A DNA stretch of 20,195 nt, taken from JAQBDA01 sp041301185 (GTDB taxonomy: Bacteria > Chloroflexota > Anaerolineae > Anaerolineales > UBA4823). The DNA lies in NCBI GenBank assembly GCA_041301185.1, contig JBFYSV010000336.1:1-20195 (forward strand), given 5' to 3'. Each line of letters starts with the position of its first letter. Position 1 is the first letter of the stretch. The notes under the pieces were generated by a model. It did not search any database. It saw only the letters and a list, made by a program, of their open reading frames with translations, and was not told the origin of the DNA. A program made the translations under genes and the position numbers. Below, one piece after another: positions 1 to 7,266 of the stretch.

Positions 1-18
1 TGTGCTCTTCGGATCTGG

Positions 19-33
19 GGCGGCGCAGCCGCC
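19..33. other. Short GC-rich inverted repeat downstream of etfA
   Basis: GGCGGC (19-24) and GCCGCC (28-33) can form a 6-bp hairpin with a GCA loop. It lies about 40 bases past the etfA stop codon on the minus strand. No T-run follows it on either strand, so it is not a canonical intrinsic terminator. It could stabilise the 3' end of the etf message or belong to something outside the window. Confidence 0.25.
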
Positions 34-75
34 ACAAAACACCCCTTAAACCGGTTTATGAGATAGTTCTTAGAT

Positions 76-1119
76 TTACTTTCCCAGCCGTTTGCGGAAG
101 GCCTCGCTAAGCGCAGGGACAATGCTGAATAGATCGCCCACAACGCCGTAGCGCGCCATGCGAAATATCGGTGCCTCAGGATCCTTATTGATGGCGACAA
201 TCAGCTTGCTGGAACGCATTCCAGCCTGGTGCTGGATTGCGCCAGAGATGCCGCAGGCAATGTACAGGTCGGGGGAGACAACTTTGCCGGTTTGACCTAC
301 CTGGTGCTCGTACGGAATATACCCGGCATCTACCGCGGCACGGCTGGCGCCCATTGCGCCGCCCAGCACTCCGGCAAGCTCACCTACCAACTTGAATCCT
401 TCCTGGGCTCTCCAGACCTCAGCTTGCTTCTCGTCCAGACCAGCGGGCGGGGTCAGGGCGGGGTTATTCGAAACACCTCGACCGCCGGAGACGATCACGC
501 CTGCATCGGTCAGGCTGACACCGCCTGCCGCCTGGCTGTAGCCAGCTACCTTGGTGGGGATAGCGCTTTCGTCCATCGCCGGGCCGACTGCCACGGGAGT
601 GCCGCTCAGAGACGCATTCAATTCCGGTTTTGGAAATGCCCGGATGCGAGTGGTAACTAGCTGGGGGTTGGTTTCGCAGACCGCTTTTGCCAGCAGCTTG
701 CCGGCATATACGGGGCGGGTCACTACGACGCGGCCGTTTTCTACATCGAGGGCAGTCACATCGGGCATGACGCCGGTGTTCAAGTCGATGGCCGCCATGG
801 CAGCCAACTCTCGCCCGCGGGTGGTGGTCGGCAGCAACACCACCTCCGGCGATTGCTCCTTAGCCAGCTTGACCAGCAAAGCTGTGTACGGCTCGGCGCG
901 GTAATCAGCCAGGGTTGGATCGTCGGCATACAGGACCTCGGCTGCGCCGTACTGGAAGGCTTCTGCAGCAACGTCTTTGGCCTGGGCGCCAAAGACCAGC
1001 GCAGTCACACCGCCGCCGAGTTTCTCTGCCAGTTTGTGCCCGGCTCCAAGCGCTTCCCAGGAGGCGAGGTGGGCATGGCCTTTAAACTGATCGATGAAAA
1101 CCCAAATTTTGTTGCTCAT
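76..1119 (-). CDS. etfA: Electron transfer flavoprotein subunit alpha
   Basis: EtfA is the FAD-binding subunit of the EtfAB heterodimer, a soluble carrier that takes electrons from acyl-CoA dehydrogenases. The C-terminal FAD domain (about residues 205-335) has the family blocks: VSGGRGV near 211, GASRAAVDAGY near 258, QVGQTGKVVSPDLYIACGIS from about 274, and INKDPEAPIF near 311. The N-terminal half is the usual adenine-nucleotide-like fold. At 347-348 residues it is slightly longer than the usual 310-330. I chose the ATG at 1117-1119, which overlaps the etfB stop by one base (TGATG) and has GGAGAAGG 7 bases upstream. A GTG one codon earlier (1120-1122) is an alternative. Position right behind etfB and an acyl-CoA dehydrogenase supports a shared operon. 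I cannot tell from this alone whether the pair is a simple carrier or electron-bifurcating. Confidence 0.95.
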   Translation of the reverse strand: MSNKIWVFIDQFKGHAHLASWEALGAGHKLAEKLGGGVTALVFGAQAKDVAAEAFQYGAAEVLYADDPTLADYRAEPYTALLVKLAKEQSPEVVLLPTTTRGRELAAMAAIDLNTGVMPDVTALDVENGRVVVTRPVYAGKLLAKAVCETNPQLVTTRIRAFPKPELNASLSGTPVAVGPAMDESAIPTKVAGYSQAAGGVSLTDAGVIVSGGRGVSNNPALTPPAGLDEKQAEVWRAQEGFKLVGELAGVLGGAMGASRAAVDAGYIPYEHQVGQTGKVVSPDLYIACGISGAIQHQAGMRSSKLIVAINKDPEAPIFRMARYGVVGDLFSIVPALSEAFRKRLGK

Positions 1120-1898
1120 CACAGCACCTTCTCCGCCAGGATTTTTTCCGCCAGTTTATCAGCGATCTCTGCCGGCGAATCGCCGCTGATGATCTCTGTC
1201 TGGATCTCGCGCACCGGAACATTCAGTAGCTCGGGCCATTTCACTGCTGCGGCTGGCGCGCCAATCCCCAGGTCAGCCATAGCCCAGGTTGGGATGGTTG
1301 CCCGGGAAGCTTTGCGAATACCCATGAAAGACGGGTAGCGTGGCTCACCGATGTCTTTGACCACACTGACAATTGCCGGCAGCTTTGCCTCAACGATCTG
1401 GCGACCTTCTTCGGTTGAGCGCTCGACGCGAATAGCACCCGCGCCTGGATCCAGGTTGGAGATGACCGAAACCAGGGTCAGGGCGGGCCAGTTCAAGGCG
1501 CGTCCGGTTTGAGCGGCGGTTACTGCCATATCGCCATCGATAGCTTGCCTGCCGAAGAATACCAGGTCTACATCGCCCATTTTCTTAATCGCAGCTGCCA
1601 AGACGCGGGCAACTGCCTGGCTATCTACCCCAGCCAGCGCTGGATCGGAGATTAACAAAGCCTCGCCGCAGCCCATTGCCAGAGCGTGCTTGAGGGCTTC
1701 CTTGGAGCTCTCTCCGCCTACACTGACCACGGTGACTTCGCCGCCGTGGGTCTCTTTTTGCACCAGGGCTGCCTCGACGGCAAACTCATCCCAGGGATTG
1801 ATCACCAACGGTGCATCTCCCCAGGTCACCTGCCCGTTTTCAACGACCACCTTCGCCGCAGAATCGGGCACTTGTTTGACACAGACTACGATTTTCAA
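1119..1898 (-). CDS. etfB: Electron transfer flavoprotein subunit beta
   Basis: EtfB partners EtfA in carrying electrons between dehydrogenases and the respiratory chain or other acceptors. The 259-residue length is typical. Family blocks visible are KIVVCVKQVPD at the N terminus, NPWDEFAVEAAL near 34-45, and the signature GRQAIDGDMAVTAAQTGRAL from about 116. The start is TTG (1896-1898): AAGGAGG lies 5 bases upstream (minus-strand image of 1904-1910) and the KIVVCVKQVPD motif begins at the next codon, so the unusual start is well supported. The stop overlaps the etfA start by one base, so the two subunits are probably translationally coupled. The acyl-CoA dehydrogenase ends 118 bases upstream on the same strand. 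Confidence 0.95.
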   Translation of the reverse strand: MKIVVCVKQVPDSAAKVVVENGQVTWGDAPLVINPWDEFAVEAALVQKETHGGEVTVVSVGGESSKEALKHALAMGCGEALLISDPALAGVDSQAVARVLAAAIKKMGDVDLVFFGRQAIDGDMAVTAAQTGRALNWPALTLVSVISNLDPGAGAIRVERSTEEGRQIVEAKLPAIVSVVKDIGEPRYPSFMGIRKASRATIPTWAMADLGIGAPAAAVKWPELLNVPVREIQTEIISGDSPAEIADKLAEKILAEKVL

Positions 1899-2016
1899 AG
1901 CGACCTCCTTTTTATTTTTGGAGCAGTGAAATATTTTTATATGATGGATGGGGGGATTTTTGGCAGTTTCCGGGGGGCAACCTCCTCAGATTCGCTGGAC
2001 CTGCAATCGCAGCAGA
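1899..2016 (-). other. Gap between acyl-CoA dehydrogenase and etfB
   Basis: These 118 bases contain a strong AAGGAGG ribosome binding site for etfB and, further up on the minus strand, an AT-rich stretch with TATAAA near 1940 that could act as a weak internal -10. I see no convincing terminator hairpin here, so read-through from the dehydrogenase into etfBA is likely. Confidence 0.3.
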
Positions 2017-3225
2017 TTATCCTTGCCAGAATACGGGGTCATAGGCGGGAAGCTCGCAGCGCAGGGGGTAATCCTGGCGGTAACCAAGCGCATACCCGGC
2101 CTGAATTAATTGGTGGATCTCGCTGGTGCCTTCATAAATGACTGCACCTTTCGAGTTACGCAGGTAGCGTTCTACGTCGTACTCGTCGCTATAGCCGTAC
2201 GCGCCGTGAATTTGGATAGCCTGGGAAGCAGCCTCGAACGAAGCATCGGTGGCATACCATTTCGACAGCGAGGTTTCCCGTGAGTTTCGAATACCCTGGT
2301 TTTTCAGCCAACCGGCGCGCAGGTAAAGCAAGCGCGCCGCGTCATAAGATTGTACCATATAGGCAATCTTCTGCTGGATAAGCTGGAACTTGCCGATATC
2401 TCGCCCAAACGCCTGCCGCTCGTGAGCATATCTCACGCTGGCTTCCAAGCAGGCGCGGATCAGCCCGGTTGCCCCGGCTGCCACAGTGTAGCGACCGTTG
2501 TCCAGGCAAGACATGGCAATCTTGAAGCCCTCGCCCTCTTCGCCGATGCGGTTTGCGCCCGGCACACGCGTATCCTGAAAGGCGATCCATCCAGTGGAGC
2601 CAGCCCGCACGCCCATCTTGCCGTGGATATCCCCCCGACTGACGCCCGGGCTATCCAGATCTACCAGGAATGCCGACAGCCCATCGTGAGGGTCGGCCGC
2701 ACTCGGGTTGGTGCGGGCGATCACCAGGGCGTGCTGGGCTTTGGTCGCCAGGGAGATCCACATTTTCTCGCCGTTCAGAATATAGTCATCTCCCTGGCGG
2801 CGAGCGGTGCTCTGCATGCCAGCCACATCCGAGCCGGCTCCCGGCTCGGTCAATCCAAAGCAGGCGATCTTCTCGCCGCGCGCCTGGGGGACCAGCAGGC
2901 GTTGCTTTTGCTCCTCCGTCGCCCATTGGAACAGCCCCATGCTGTTCAGCCCCATATGCACCGACATGATCACCCTGAGCGTAGAGTCAACGGCTTCCAG
3001 CTCCTCGCATACCAGCCCCAGGGAGATGTAGTCCATGCCCTGCCCGCCATAACGCACCGGCAGGCAGACCCCCAGGATGCCCAGCTCAGCCATGCGCGGT
3101 AGGATGAAAGCAGCCATCTCCTGCTTGCGGTCATATTCCTTGATAACCGGAGCGACCTCTTTTTGAACAAACTCCCGCACCATCCGCTGCACCATGCGGT
3201 GTTCATCGGTCAGGCTGAAATCCAT
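2017..3225 (-). CDS. Acyl-CoA dehydrogenase, glutaryl-CoA-dehydrogenase-like
   Basis: A flavoprotein that oxidises an acyl-CoA thioester to the 2,3-enoyl-CoA, passing electrons to EtfAB. The 402-residue length is full for the family. Visible are the FAD/substrate block CFGLTEPGAGSD (about 122-133), ERQAFGRDIGKFQ (about 269-281), QIHGAYGY (about 338-345) and the C-terminal YEGTSEIHQL, where E365 aligns with the catalytic base of medium-chain and glutaryl-CoA dehydrogenases. R84 in the segment LRVIMSVH corresponds by eye to the arginine that binds the distal carboxylate in glutaryl-CoA dehydrogenase, so a dicarboxyl-CoA substrate is possible but unproven. The start ATG (3223-3225) is preceded by a minus-strand TATAAT about 30 bases upstream. 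First gene of an apparent acd-etfBA operon. Confidence 0.9.
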   Translation of the reverse strand: MDFSLTDEHRMVQRMVREFVQKEVAPVIKEYDRKQEMAAFILPRMAELGILGVCLPVRYGGQGMDYISLGLVCEELEAVDSTLRVIMSVHMGLNSMGLFQWATEEQKQRLLVPQARGEKIACFGLTEPGAGSDVAGMQSTARRQGDDYILNGEKMWISLATKAQHALVIARTNPSAADPHDGLSAFLVDLDSPGVSRGDIHGKMGVRAGSTGWIAFQDTRVPGANRIGEEGEGFKIAMSCLDNGRYTVAAGATGLIRACLEASVRYAHERQAFGRDIGKFQLIQQKIAYMVQSYDAARLLYLRAGWLKNQGIRNSRETSLSKWYATDASFEAASQAIQIHGAYGYSDEYDVERYLRNSKGAVIYEGTSEIHQLIQAGYALGYRQDYPLRCELPAYDPVFWQG

Positions 3226-3257
3226 AGATCGGCCTCTTGTAAGTGAGATATGCCTTC

Positions 3258-3288
3258 ATTATATTCAAAATCCGCCAAAAAACAACAA
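3258..3288 (-). promoter_or_regulatory. Promoter of acyl-CoA dehydrogenase-etfBA operon
   Basis: On the minus strand a perfect TATAAT occupies 3263-3258, with a TTGTTG-like -35 near 3288-3283 (spacer 17-19 depending on register). Transcription would start about 25 bases before the dehydrogenase ATG. It is divergent from the TATAAT serving the TPR gene, leaving a compact shared control region between 3226 and 3350. Confidence 0.5.
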
Positions 3289-3336
3289 ATTAGTGCATTA
3301 TTTTGCAAGTTTGTGTCCCCTCTCCGCCCGATCGGC

Positions 3337-3351
3337 TATAATCCTGGATAG
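3337..3351 (+). promoter_or_regulatory. -10 element abutting the GTG start of the TPR gene
   Basis: A perfect TATAAT at 3337-3342 ends 8 bases before the GTG codon at 3351. No Shine-Dalgarno-like sequence lies between. The -35 is poor (TTGTGT at 3311-3316 with a 20-base spacer, or TGTCCC with 17). Transcription starting 7-9 bases downstream of the -10 would place the 5' end on or next to the start codon, which suggests a leaderless message. Confidence 0.5.
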
Positions 3352-4796
3352 TGCCACGCCCATTTGATCTTCGCATCCTGTTCAGGATAGCGCTACCCTT
3401 GCTCTTGCTGCCGTTGCTCGGAATCGCTCCCCGCCCGCACAGCCTGGCGCGCAGTTTGGAAGGAGTCCGAGAGGCGTTGGAATCCGGCTTGCCATCCCTG
3501 GCAGCGGCTGAGCTGGTGCGGGTGGCTGAATTTCAGCCCTGGCGCACGGAGCTATGGGAATTGGCGGGCGGGTATGCCCTGCAAGGCGCTGATATCCAAG
3601 CTGCGCTTACCTATTTGCACCATGCTGTCGCTCTTAATGCTCTCTCGCCGCGCGGCTATCTTGTTCTGGGTGATGTGCACCAACAGGCAGGTGATCTGGA
3701 AGCCGCCCTTCAGTCCTGGGATACTGCTCATCAGTCTGGCATCCAGTCGGGCGAAATTGCCCCGCGCTTGCTGGCGGTTCACCGTGCTCAGGGAGACACC
3801 CAGGCGGTGATCGCTGACTTGCAGGCGCTGACCAATTTGCGCCCGGCAGATGTAGAAATGCGCTACCAGCTGGGGCTGTACCTGGCGGCTCACCAGCCGG
3901 AAGAGGCCCTGGCGCACCTGGCGCAGGTGGCCGACCTGGAGCCAGTCTTGAAATCCCAGGCGGAAGCTGTGCTGAGCAGCATCCGCGCCGCCAGCCGGGC
4001 AGATGACCCGGCCTATATCTTGCTGGAGTCTGGGCGCGCCCTGGCTTCGCTCGGCGAGTGGGGACTGGCAGCCGAAGCTTTCCAGGGGGCGGTCGATCTG
4101 AGTCCGGGGTACGCTGAGGCCTGGGCATACCTGGGTGAGGCGCGCCAGCACCTTGATCCGGATGGCAGCGCCTCGCAAACCTCCCCTGGGTTGGCAGAAT
4201 TGAATAAGGCGGTGCAGCTGGATCCGGCTTCTTTCGTAGCGAATACTTTCCTGGCGTTGTACTGGCAACGCCAGGGGGAGACGAACCGGGCGCTGCAGGT
4301 GCTGGAAGAGGTCAATCAGCTACACCCGGAAAACCCTGCCCTGCTGTCCGAGCTGGGTAATGCCCTGGCGCAAACCGGCAACCTGCAGGCAGCCCTGGCA
4401 GCGTACCAGGGTGCGGTCAGGCTGGCGCCGGATGTCCCGGATTACTGGCGCTTGCTGGCGGGTTTTTCCGCCCGCTACGAGTACCAGATCGCTGCCGTTG
4501 GTCTGCCTGCGGCGCGCCGGGCGGCTGCCCTCGATCCCAGCAACCCTGCCAACCTGGACGTGTTGGGGCAGGTGCAATTGCTTTTGCAAGATTTCACCAG
4601 CGCTGAGCGCTTTTTCCAGCGGGCGGTGGATGCAGACCCGAGCTATGCCGCGGGGCATGTCCGCCTGGGGTTGGTGTATGCATTGCGTGGAGAAATGGAA
4701 CGGGCTTTTAATAAGTGGAAGCAGGTGGAGCTTGCGGCTCCCGGCTCAGCCGTCGCTGACCAGGCGCAGCGTTTGATAAAAAGCTATTTCCCCTAA
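3351..4796 (+). CDS. Membrane-anchored or exported TPR-repeat protein
   Basis: A 481-residue protein made almost entirely of tetratricopeptide repeats, helix pairs used for protein-protein contacts. An N-terminal hydrophobic stretch (about 10-26, rich in Leu/Pro/Ile after Arg residues) should act as a signal peptide or anchor, putting the repeats outside the membrane. Repeat units are visible with the usual Ala/Gly/Tyr spacing and closing Asp-Pro or His-Pro, e.g. around 47-97, 101-130, 222-252, 254-292, 296-326, 329-360, 398-430 and 432-462. No catalytic domain is visible, so the partner and role are unknown. The start is GTG at 3351 without a ribosome binding site but with TATAAT just upstream. 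It precedes the lipoprotein-mtaB pair by about 97 bases. Confidence 0.85.
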   Translation: MPRPFDLRILFRIALPLLLLPLLGIAPRPHSLARSLEGVREALESGLPSLAAAELVRVAEFQPWRTELWELAGGYALQGADIQAALTYLHHAVALNALSPRGYLVLGDVHQQAGDLEAALQSWDTAHQSGIQSGEIAPRLLAVHRAQGDTQAVIADLQALTNLRPADVEMRYQLGLYLAAHQPEEALAHLAQVADLEPVLKSQAEAVLSSIRAASRADDPAYILLESGRALASLGEWGLAAEAFQGAVDLSPGYAEAWAYLGEARQHLDPDGSASQTSPGLAELNKAVQLDPASFVANTFLALYWQRQGETNRALQVLEEVNQLHPENPALLSELGNALAQTGNLQAALAAYQGAVRLAPDVPDYWRLLAGFSARYEYQIAAVGLPAARRAAALDPSNPANLDVLGQVQLLLQDFTSAERFFQRAVDADPSYAAGHVRLGLVYALRGEMERAFNKWKQVELAAPGSAVADQAQRLIKSYFP

Positions 4797-4799
4797 TTA

Positions 4800-4858
4800 T
4801 GCTAAAATTATCCAGCTGCTTCGGTGTTAATCCCGAGCGGGGATTGCCCGTCAGCACC
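4800..4858 (+). promoter_or_regulatory. Extended -10 promoter and leader hairpin before the lipoprotein gene
   Basis: TGCTAAAAT at 4800-4808 fits an extended -10 element; no well-spaced -35 is seen (TTGATA at 4773-4778 is 24 bases away). Immediately downstream AATCCC (4829-4834) and GGGATT (4840-4845) form a 6-bp stem with a 5-base loop, nested inside GGTG (4823-4826) and CACC (4855-4858). No T-run follows, so this is a leader structure or chance pairing rather than a terminator. Confidence 0.35.
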
Positions 4859-4893
4859 AGGCAGATTATCCAAGCAATCCTGGAAGAGTGAAT

Positions 4894-5553
4894 ATGAAAC
4901 TTCGAGTTCTATTTTTCTTACTGGCAATATTTCTGCCCACCCTGGCTTGTTCTTCGCTACCAATCGGGGATGGAGGCGGCGCTGATCCTGCCCTCCCTGC
5001 CAATGTCCTTTTCCAGGATGATTTCTCCGACACTTCCAGCGGTTGGGATCGCGTCAACCAGCCGGAGGGCATTACCGATTATGAGGAAGGCGTCTACCGA
5101 ATTTTTGTCAACACGGTCAACACCGATATATGGGCCAATCCCGGGTTGGATTTCAGCGATGTGCGCGTCCAGGTGGAGGCAACCAAGGTCGGCGGCAGTG
5201 ATAATAATGATTTTGGCGTGATATGCCGCTACCAGGATGCGGATAATTATTATTTCTTCCTACTCTCCTCGGACGGCTACTACGGAATCGGGAAAGTGAA
5301 AGACGGTCAGCAGCAGTTAATTGGCATGGACGCCATGCTACCCAGCGAAGCGATTATCCAGGGCGATGCCACCAATATTTTGCGGGCGGATTGTATCGGA
5401 AACAGGCTGAGCCTGTATGCCAACGATGAGTTCCTGGACCAGTTCGAAGACAGCGATCTTGCCACTGGCGACGTGGGCTTGATCGCCGGAACCTCGCCCG
5501 AGGCACCCGGCACGGACATCCACTTTGACAACTTCCAGGTGCTAAAGCCGTGA
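4894..5553 (+). CDS. Lipoprotein with LamG/concanavalin-like domain
   Basis: A 219-residue exported lipoprotein. The N terminus MKLRVLFFLLAIFLPTLAC is a signal peptide ending in a lipobox-like TLAC, so Cys19 would be lipidated. The mature part, from the segment LFQDDFSDTSSGW to the C-terminal FDNFQVLKP, has the pattern of LamG-like jelly-roll domains: D-F-S near the start, NDFGVICRYQDADNYYFF in the middle, FDNF at the end. Such domains bind sugars or proteins, but no ligand can be assigned. I chose ATG 4894 because GGAAGAG lies 5 bases upstream; GTG 4888 is an in-frame alternative two codons earlier. Its stop overlaps the mtaB GTG by 4 bases. Confidence 0.82.
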   Translation: MKLRVLFFLLAIFLPTLACSSLPIGDGGGADPALPANVLFQDDFSDTSSGWDRVNQPEGITDYEEGVYRIFVNTVNTDIWANPGLDFSDVRVQVEATKVGGSDNNDFGVICRYQDADNYYFFLLSSDGYYGIGKVKDGQQQLIGMDAMLPSEAIIQGDATNILRADCIGNRLSLYANDEFLDQFEDSDLATGDVGLIAGTSPEAPGTDIHFDNFQVLKP

Positions 5554-6869
5554 GAATTTTCCTGGACAGCGTCGGCTGCCGCCTGAACCAGAGCGAGATT
5601 GAGACCTATGCCCGCCAGTTTCACGCTGCCGGGTACGCCCTGGTTCCCACCGCAGAGCAGGCCGACCTGGTAGTGGTCAATACCTGCGCGGTGACGGCAG
5701 CCGCTGCGGCAGACTCGCGGGGTAAGATCCGCCAGGCGGCCCGCGCGGGAGCGGGGGAGGTTATCGTCACCGGTTGCTGGTCGACGCTGAACCCGGCTTC
5801 TGCCCGGGAGCTTCCAGCGGTTTCCCGCCTGGTGCCGAACAGCGAGAAGGACCATCTGGTAGCCGATCTTCTTCAACTTCCTCAAGAGACCTTCGACCTG
5901 GAGCCAGTCGCCCGGCAGCCGGTTCCCGGGGCGCGCTTGCGCACCCGAGCTTTCATCAAAGTACAGGACGGATGCGACAATCGCTGCACATTTTGTATCA
6001 CCACCCTCGCCCGCGGCGCCGGACGCAGCCGTCCGGTGGAGCATGTCCTGGCGGATATCCGCGCCGCGCTGGATGGCGGTTGCCAGGAGATCGTGCTGAC
6101 CGGAGTCCACCTGGGCTCGTGGGGTCAAGATTTCTCCCCGGGCAGGCGCCTGGGAGACTTAATCGCCGAAGTCCTGAGGCGCACGGATGCCCCTCGGGTA
6201 CGCCTCTCTTCTGTGGAGCCCTGGGACCTGGCACCTGATTTCTTCAGCTTGTGGGAAGACCCGCGCCTGTGCCGCCACCTGCATCTGCCGCTGCAATCCG
6301 GTTGTGCGGAGACGCTGCGGCGCATGGCGCGCAAAACCACCCCCGAGGCGTTTGCAGGGCTGGTCGAGGCAGCCCGGGAAGCCATCCCGGGTGTGGCAAT
6401 TACCACCGATGTGATCACCGGCTTTCCTGGCGAGAGTGAAACCGAATTTACCGCCAGCCTGGCGTTCGTAGCAGCCATGCAGTTTGCGGGAGGGCACGTC
6501 TTCACTTACTCGGCGCGCCCTGGGACAGCCGCGGCGCGCATGCCAGCCCAGGTTCCCCACCCGCTCCGTAAGGAGCGCAACGCGCAGATGCGGGCGGTGC
6601 TGGCTGAATCAGCGCTTTGTTATCAGAATCATTTCCTGGGAAGGGTGTTGCCGGTTTTATGGGAGAGTGCCACCGCGCTGGGACCGGATGGCTGGCAGGT
6701 CAGCGGCCTGACCGACAATTACCTGCGCGTCTCAGCCTATGCGCCGCAAACTTGCTGGAACCGGATTACGCCGGTGCGATTAGTATCTCATGCGCCGGAT
6801 GGCTTGCTGGGGCAATTACAGGGGGGGCGTGCGATTAGCCAGGTTGAACAGGCTGGCAATGTTGCTTGA
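5550..6869 (+). CDS. mtaB: tRNA t6A37 methylthiotransferase MtaB
   Basis: A radical-SAM enzyme that adds a methylthio group to N6-threonylcarbamoyladenosine at position 37 of ANN-decoding tRNAs, giving ms2t6A. The N-terminal MTTase domain has its three cluster cysteines C10 (VGCRLNQ), C46 (NTCAVT) and C76 (TGCW). The radical-SAM CxxxCxxC is at C142, C146, C149 (DGCDNRCTFC). The C-terminal part, about 375-430, fits a TRAM-like RNA-binding domain. The 439-residue length and the opening SVGCRLNQSE point to MtaB rather than MiaB or RimO. Translation starts at GTG 5550, overlapping the lipoprotein stop (GTGA), so it is probably coupled to that unrelated gene. Confidence 0.93.
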   Translation: MRIFLDSVGCRLNQSEIETYARQFHAAGYALVPTAEQADLVVVNTCAVTAAAAADSRGKIRQAARAGAGEVIVTGCWSTLNPASARELPAVSRLVPNSEKDHLVADLLQLPQETFDLEPVARQPVPGARLRTRAFIKVQDGCDNRCTFCITTLARGAGRSRPVEHVLADIRAALDGGCQEIVLTGVHLGSWGQDFSPGRRLGDLIAEVLRRTDAPRVRLSSVEPWDLAPDFFSLWEDPRLCRHLHLPLQSGCAETLRRMARKTTPEAFAGLVEAAREAIPGVAITTDVITGFPGESETEFTASLAFVAAMQFAGGHVFTYSARPGTAAARMPAQVPHPLRKERNAQMRAVLAESALCYQNHFLGRVLPVLWESATALGPDGWQVSGLTDNYLRVSAYAPQTCWNRITPVRLVSHAPDGLLGQLQGGRAISQVEQAGNVA

Positions 6870-6894
6870 ACTATGCCCGGAGGGAGATTAACGG

Positions 6895-7236
6895 ATGGAG
6901 TGTATCTTCTGTAAGATTGTCGCCGGTCAGGCGCCCAGCGAGATGCTCTACCAGGATGAGCAGGTGACCGCTTTTAGGGATATCCACCCTGTCGCTCCTA
7001 CCCATGTATTAATTATCCCCAACCGTCATGTTGCCTCGGTCAACGACCTGACCGCCGATGATGAGCAAGTGATCGGACATTTATTTTCTGTCGCACGTAT
7101 GCTGGCTGAGCAAGAAGGCATTCACCAAAGCGGATACCGGCTGATCGTCAACACCGGTCCGCATGCCGGGCAGCTGGTTTTCCACCTGCACCTGCACCTG
7201 ATCGGCGGGCAACGCATGCGCTACCCGATGGGATGA
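6895..7236 (+). CDS. HIT-family nucleotide-binding hydrolase (Hint-like)
   Basis: A 113-residue histidine-triad protein of the Hint branch, which hydrolyses adenosine phosphoramidates or related AMP conjugates in the cytosol. The triad FHLHLHLIGG places the three histidines at 97, 99 and 101, H99 being the expected nucleophile. CIFC near the N terminus (C3, C6) with later histidines suggests the zinc-containing subgroup. N43-R44-H45 and the NTG block near 86-88 are typical of the family. The ATG is preceded by GGAGGG about 10 bases upstream. It follows mtaB by 25 bases on the same strand and converges with the next gene after a 30-base gap. The exact substrate cannot be predicted. Confidence 0.93.
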   Translation: MECIFCKIVAGQAPSEMLYQDEQVTAFRDIHPVAPTHVLIIPNRHVASVNDLTADDEQVIGHLFSVARMLAEQEGIHQSGYRLIVNTGPHAGQLVFHLHLHLIGGQRMRYPMG

Positions 7237-7266
7237 CGGCCTGGGGTTGTTTGCGAGGCGGCAATC

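Noticed and set aside
2350..3102. 250-codon open frame on the plus strand opposite the acyl-CoA dehydrogenase
   Set aside because: It is antisense to a clearly conserved gene, has a low-complexity unnatural composition, and has no ribosome site or family motif.
5307..6128. 273-codon minus-strand open frame across the lipoprotein/mtaB junction
   Set aside because: Antisense to two well-supported genes; no recognisable motif and no plausible start context.
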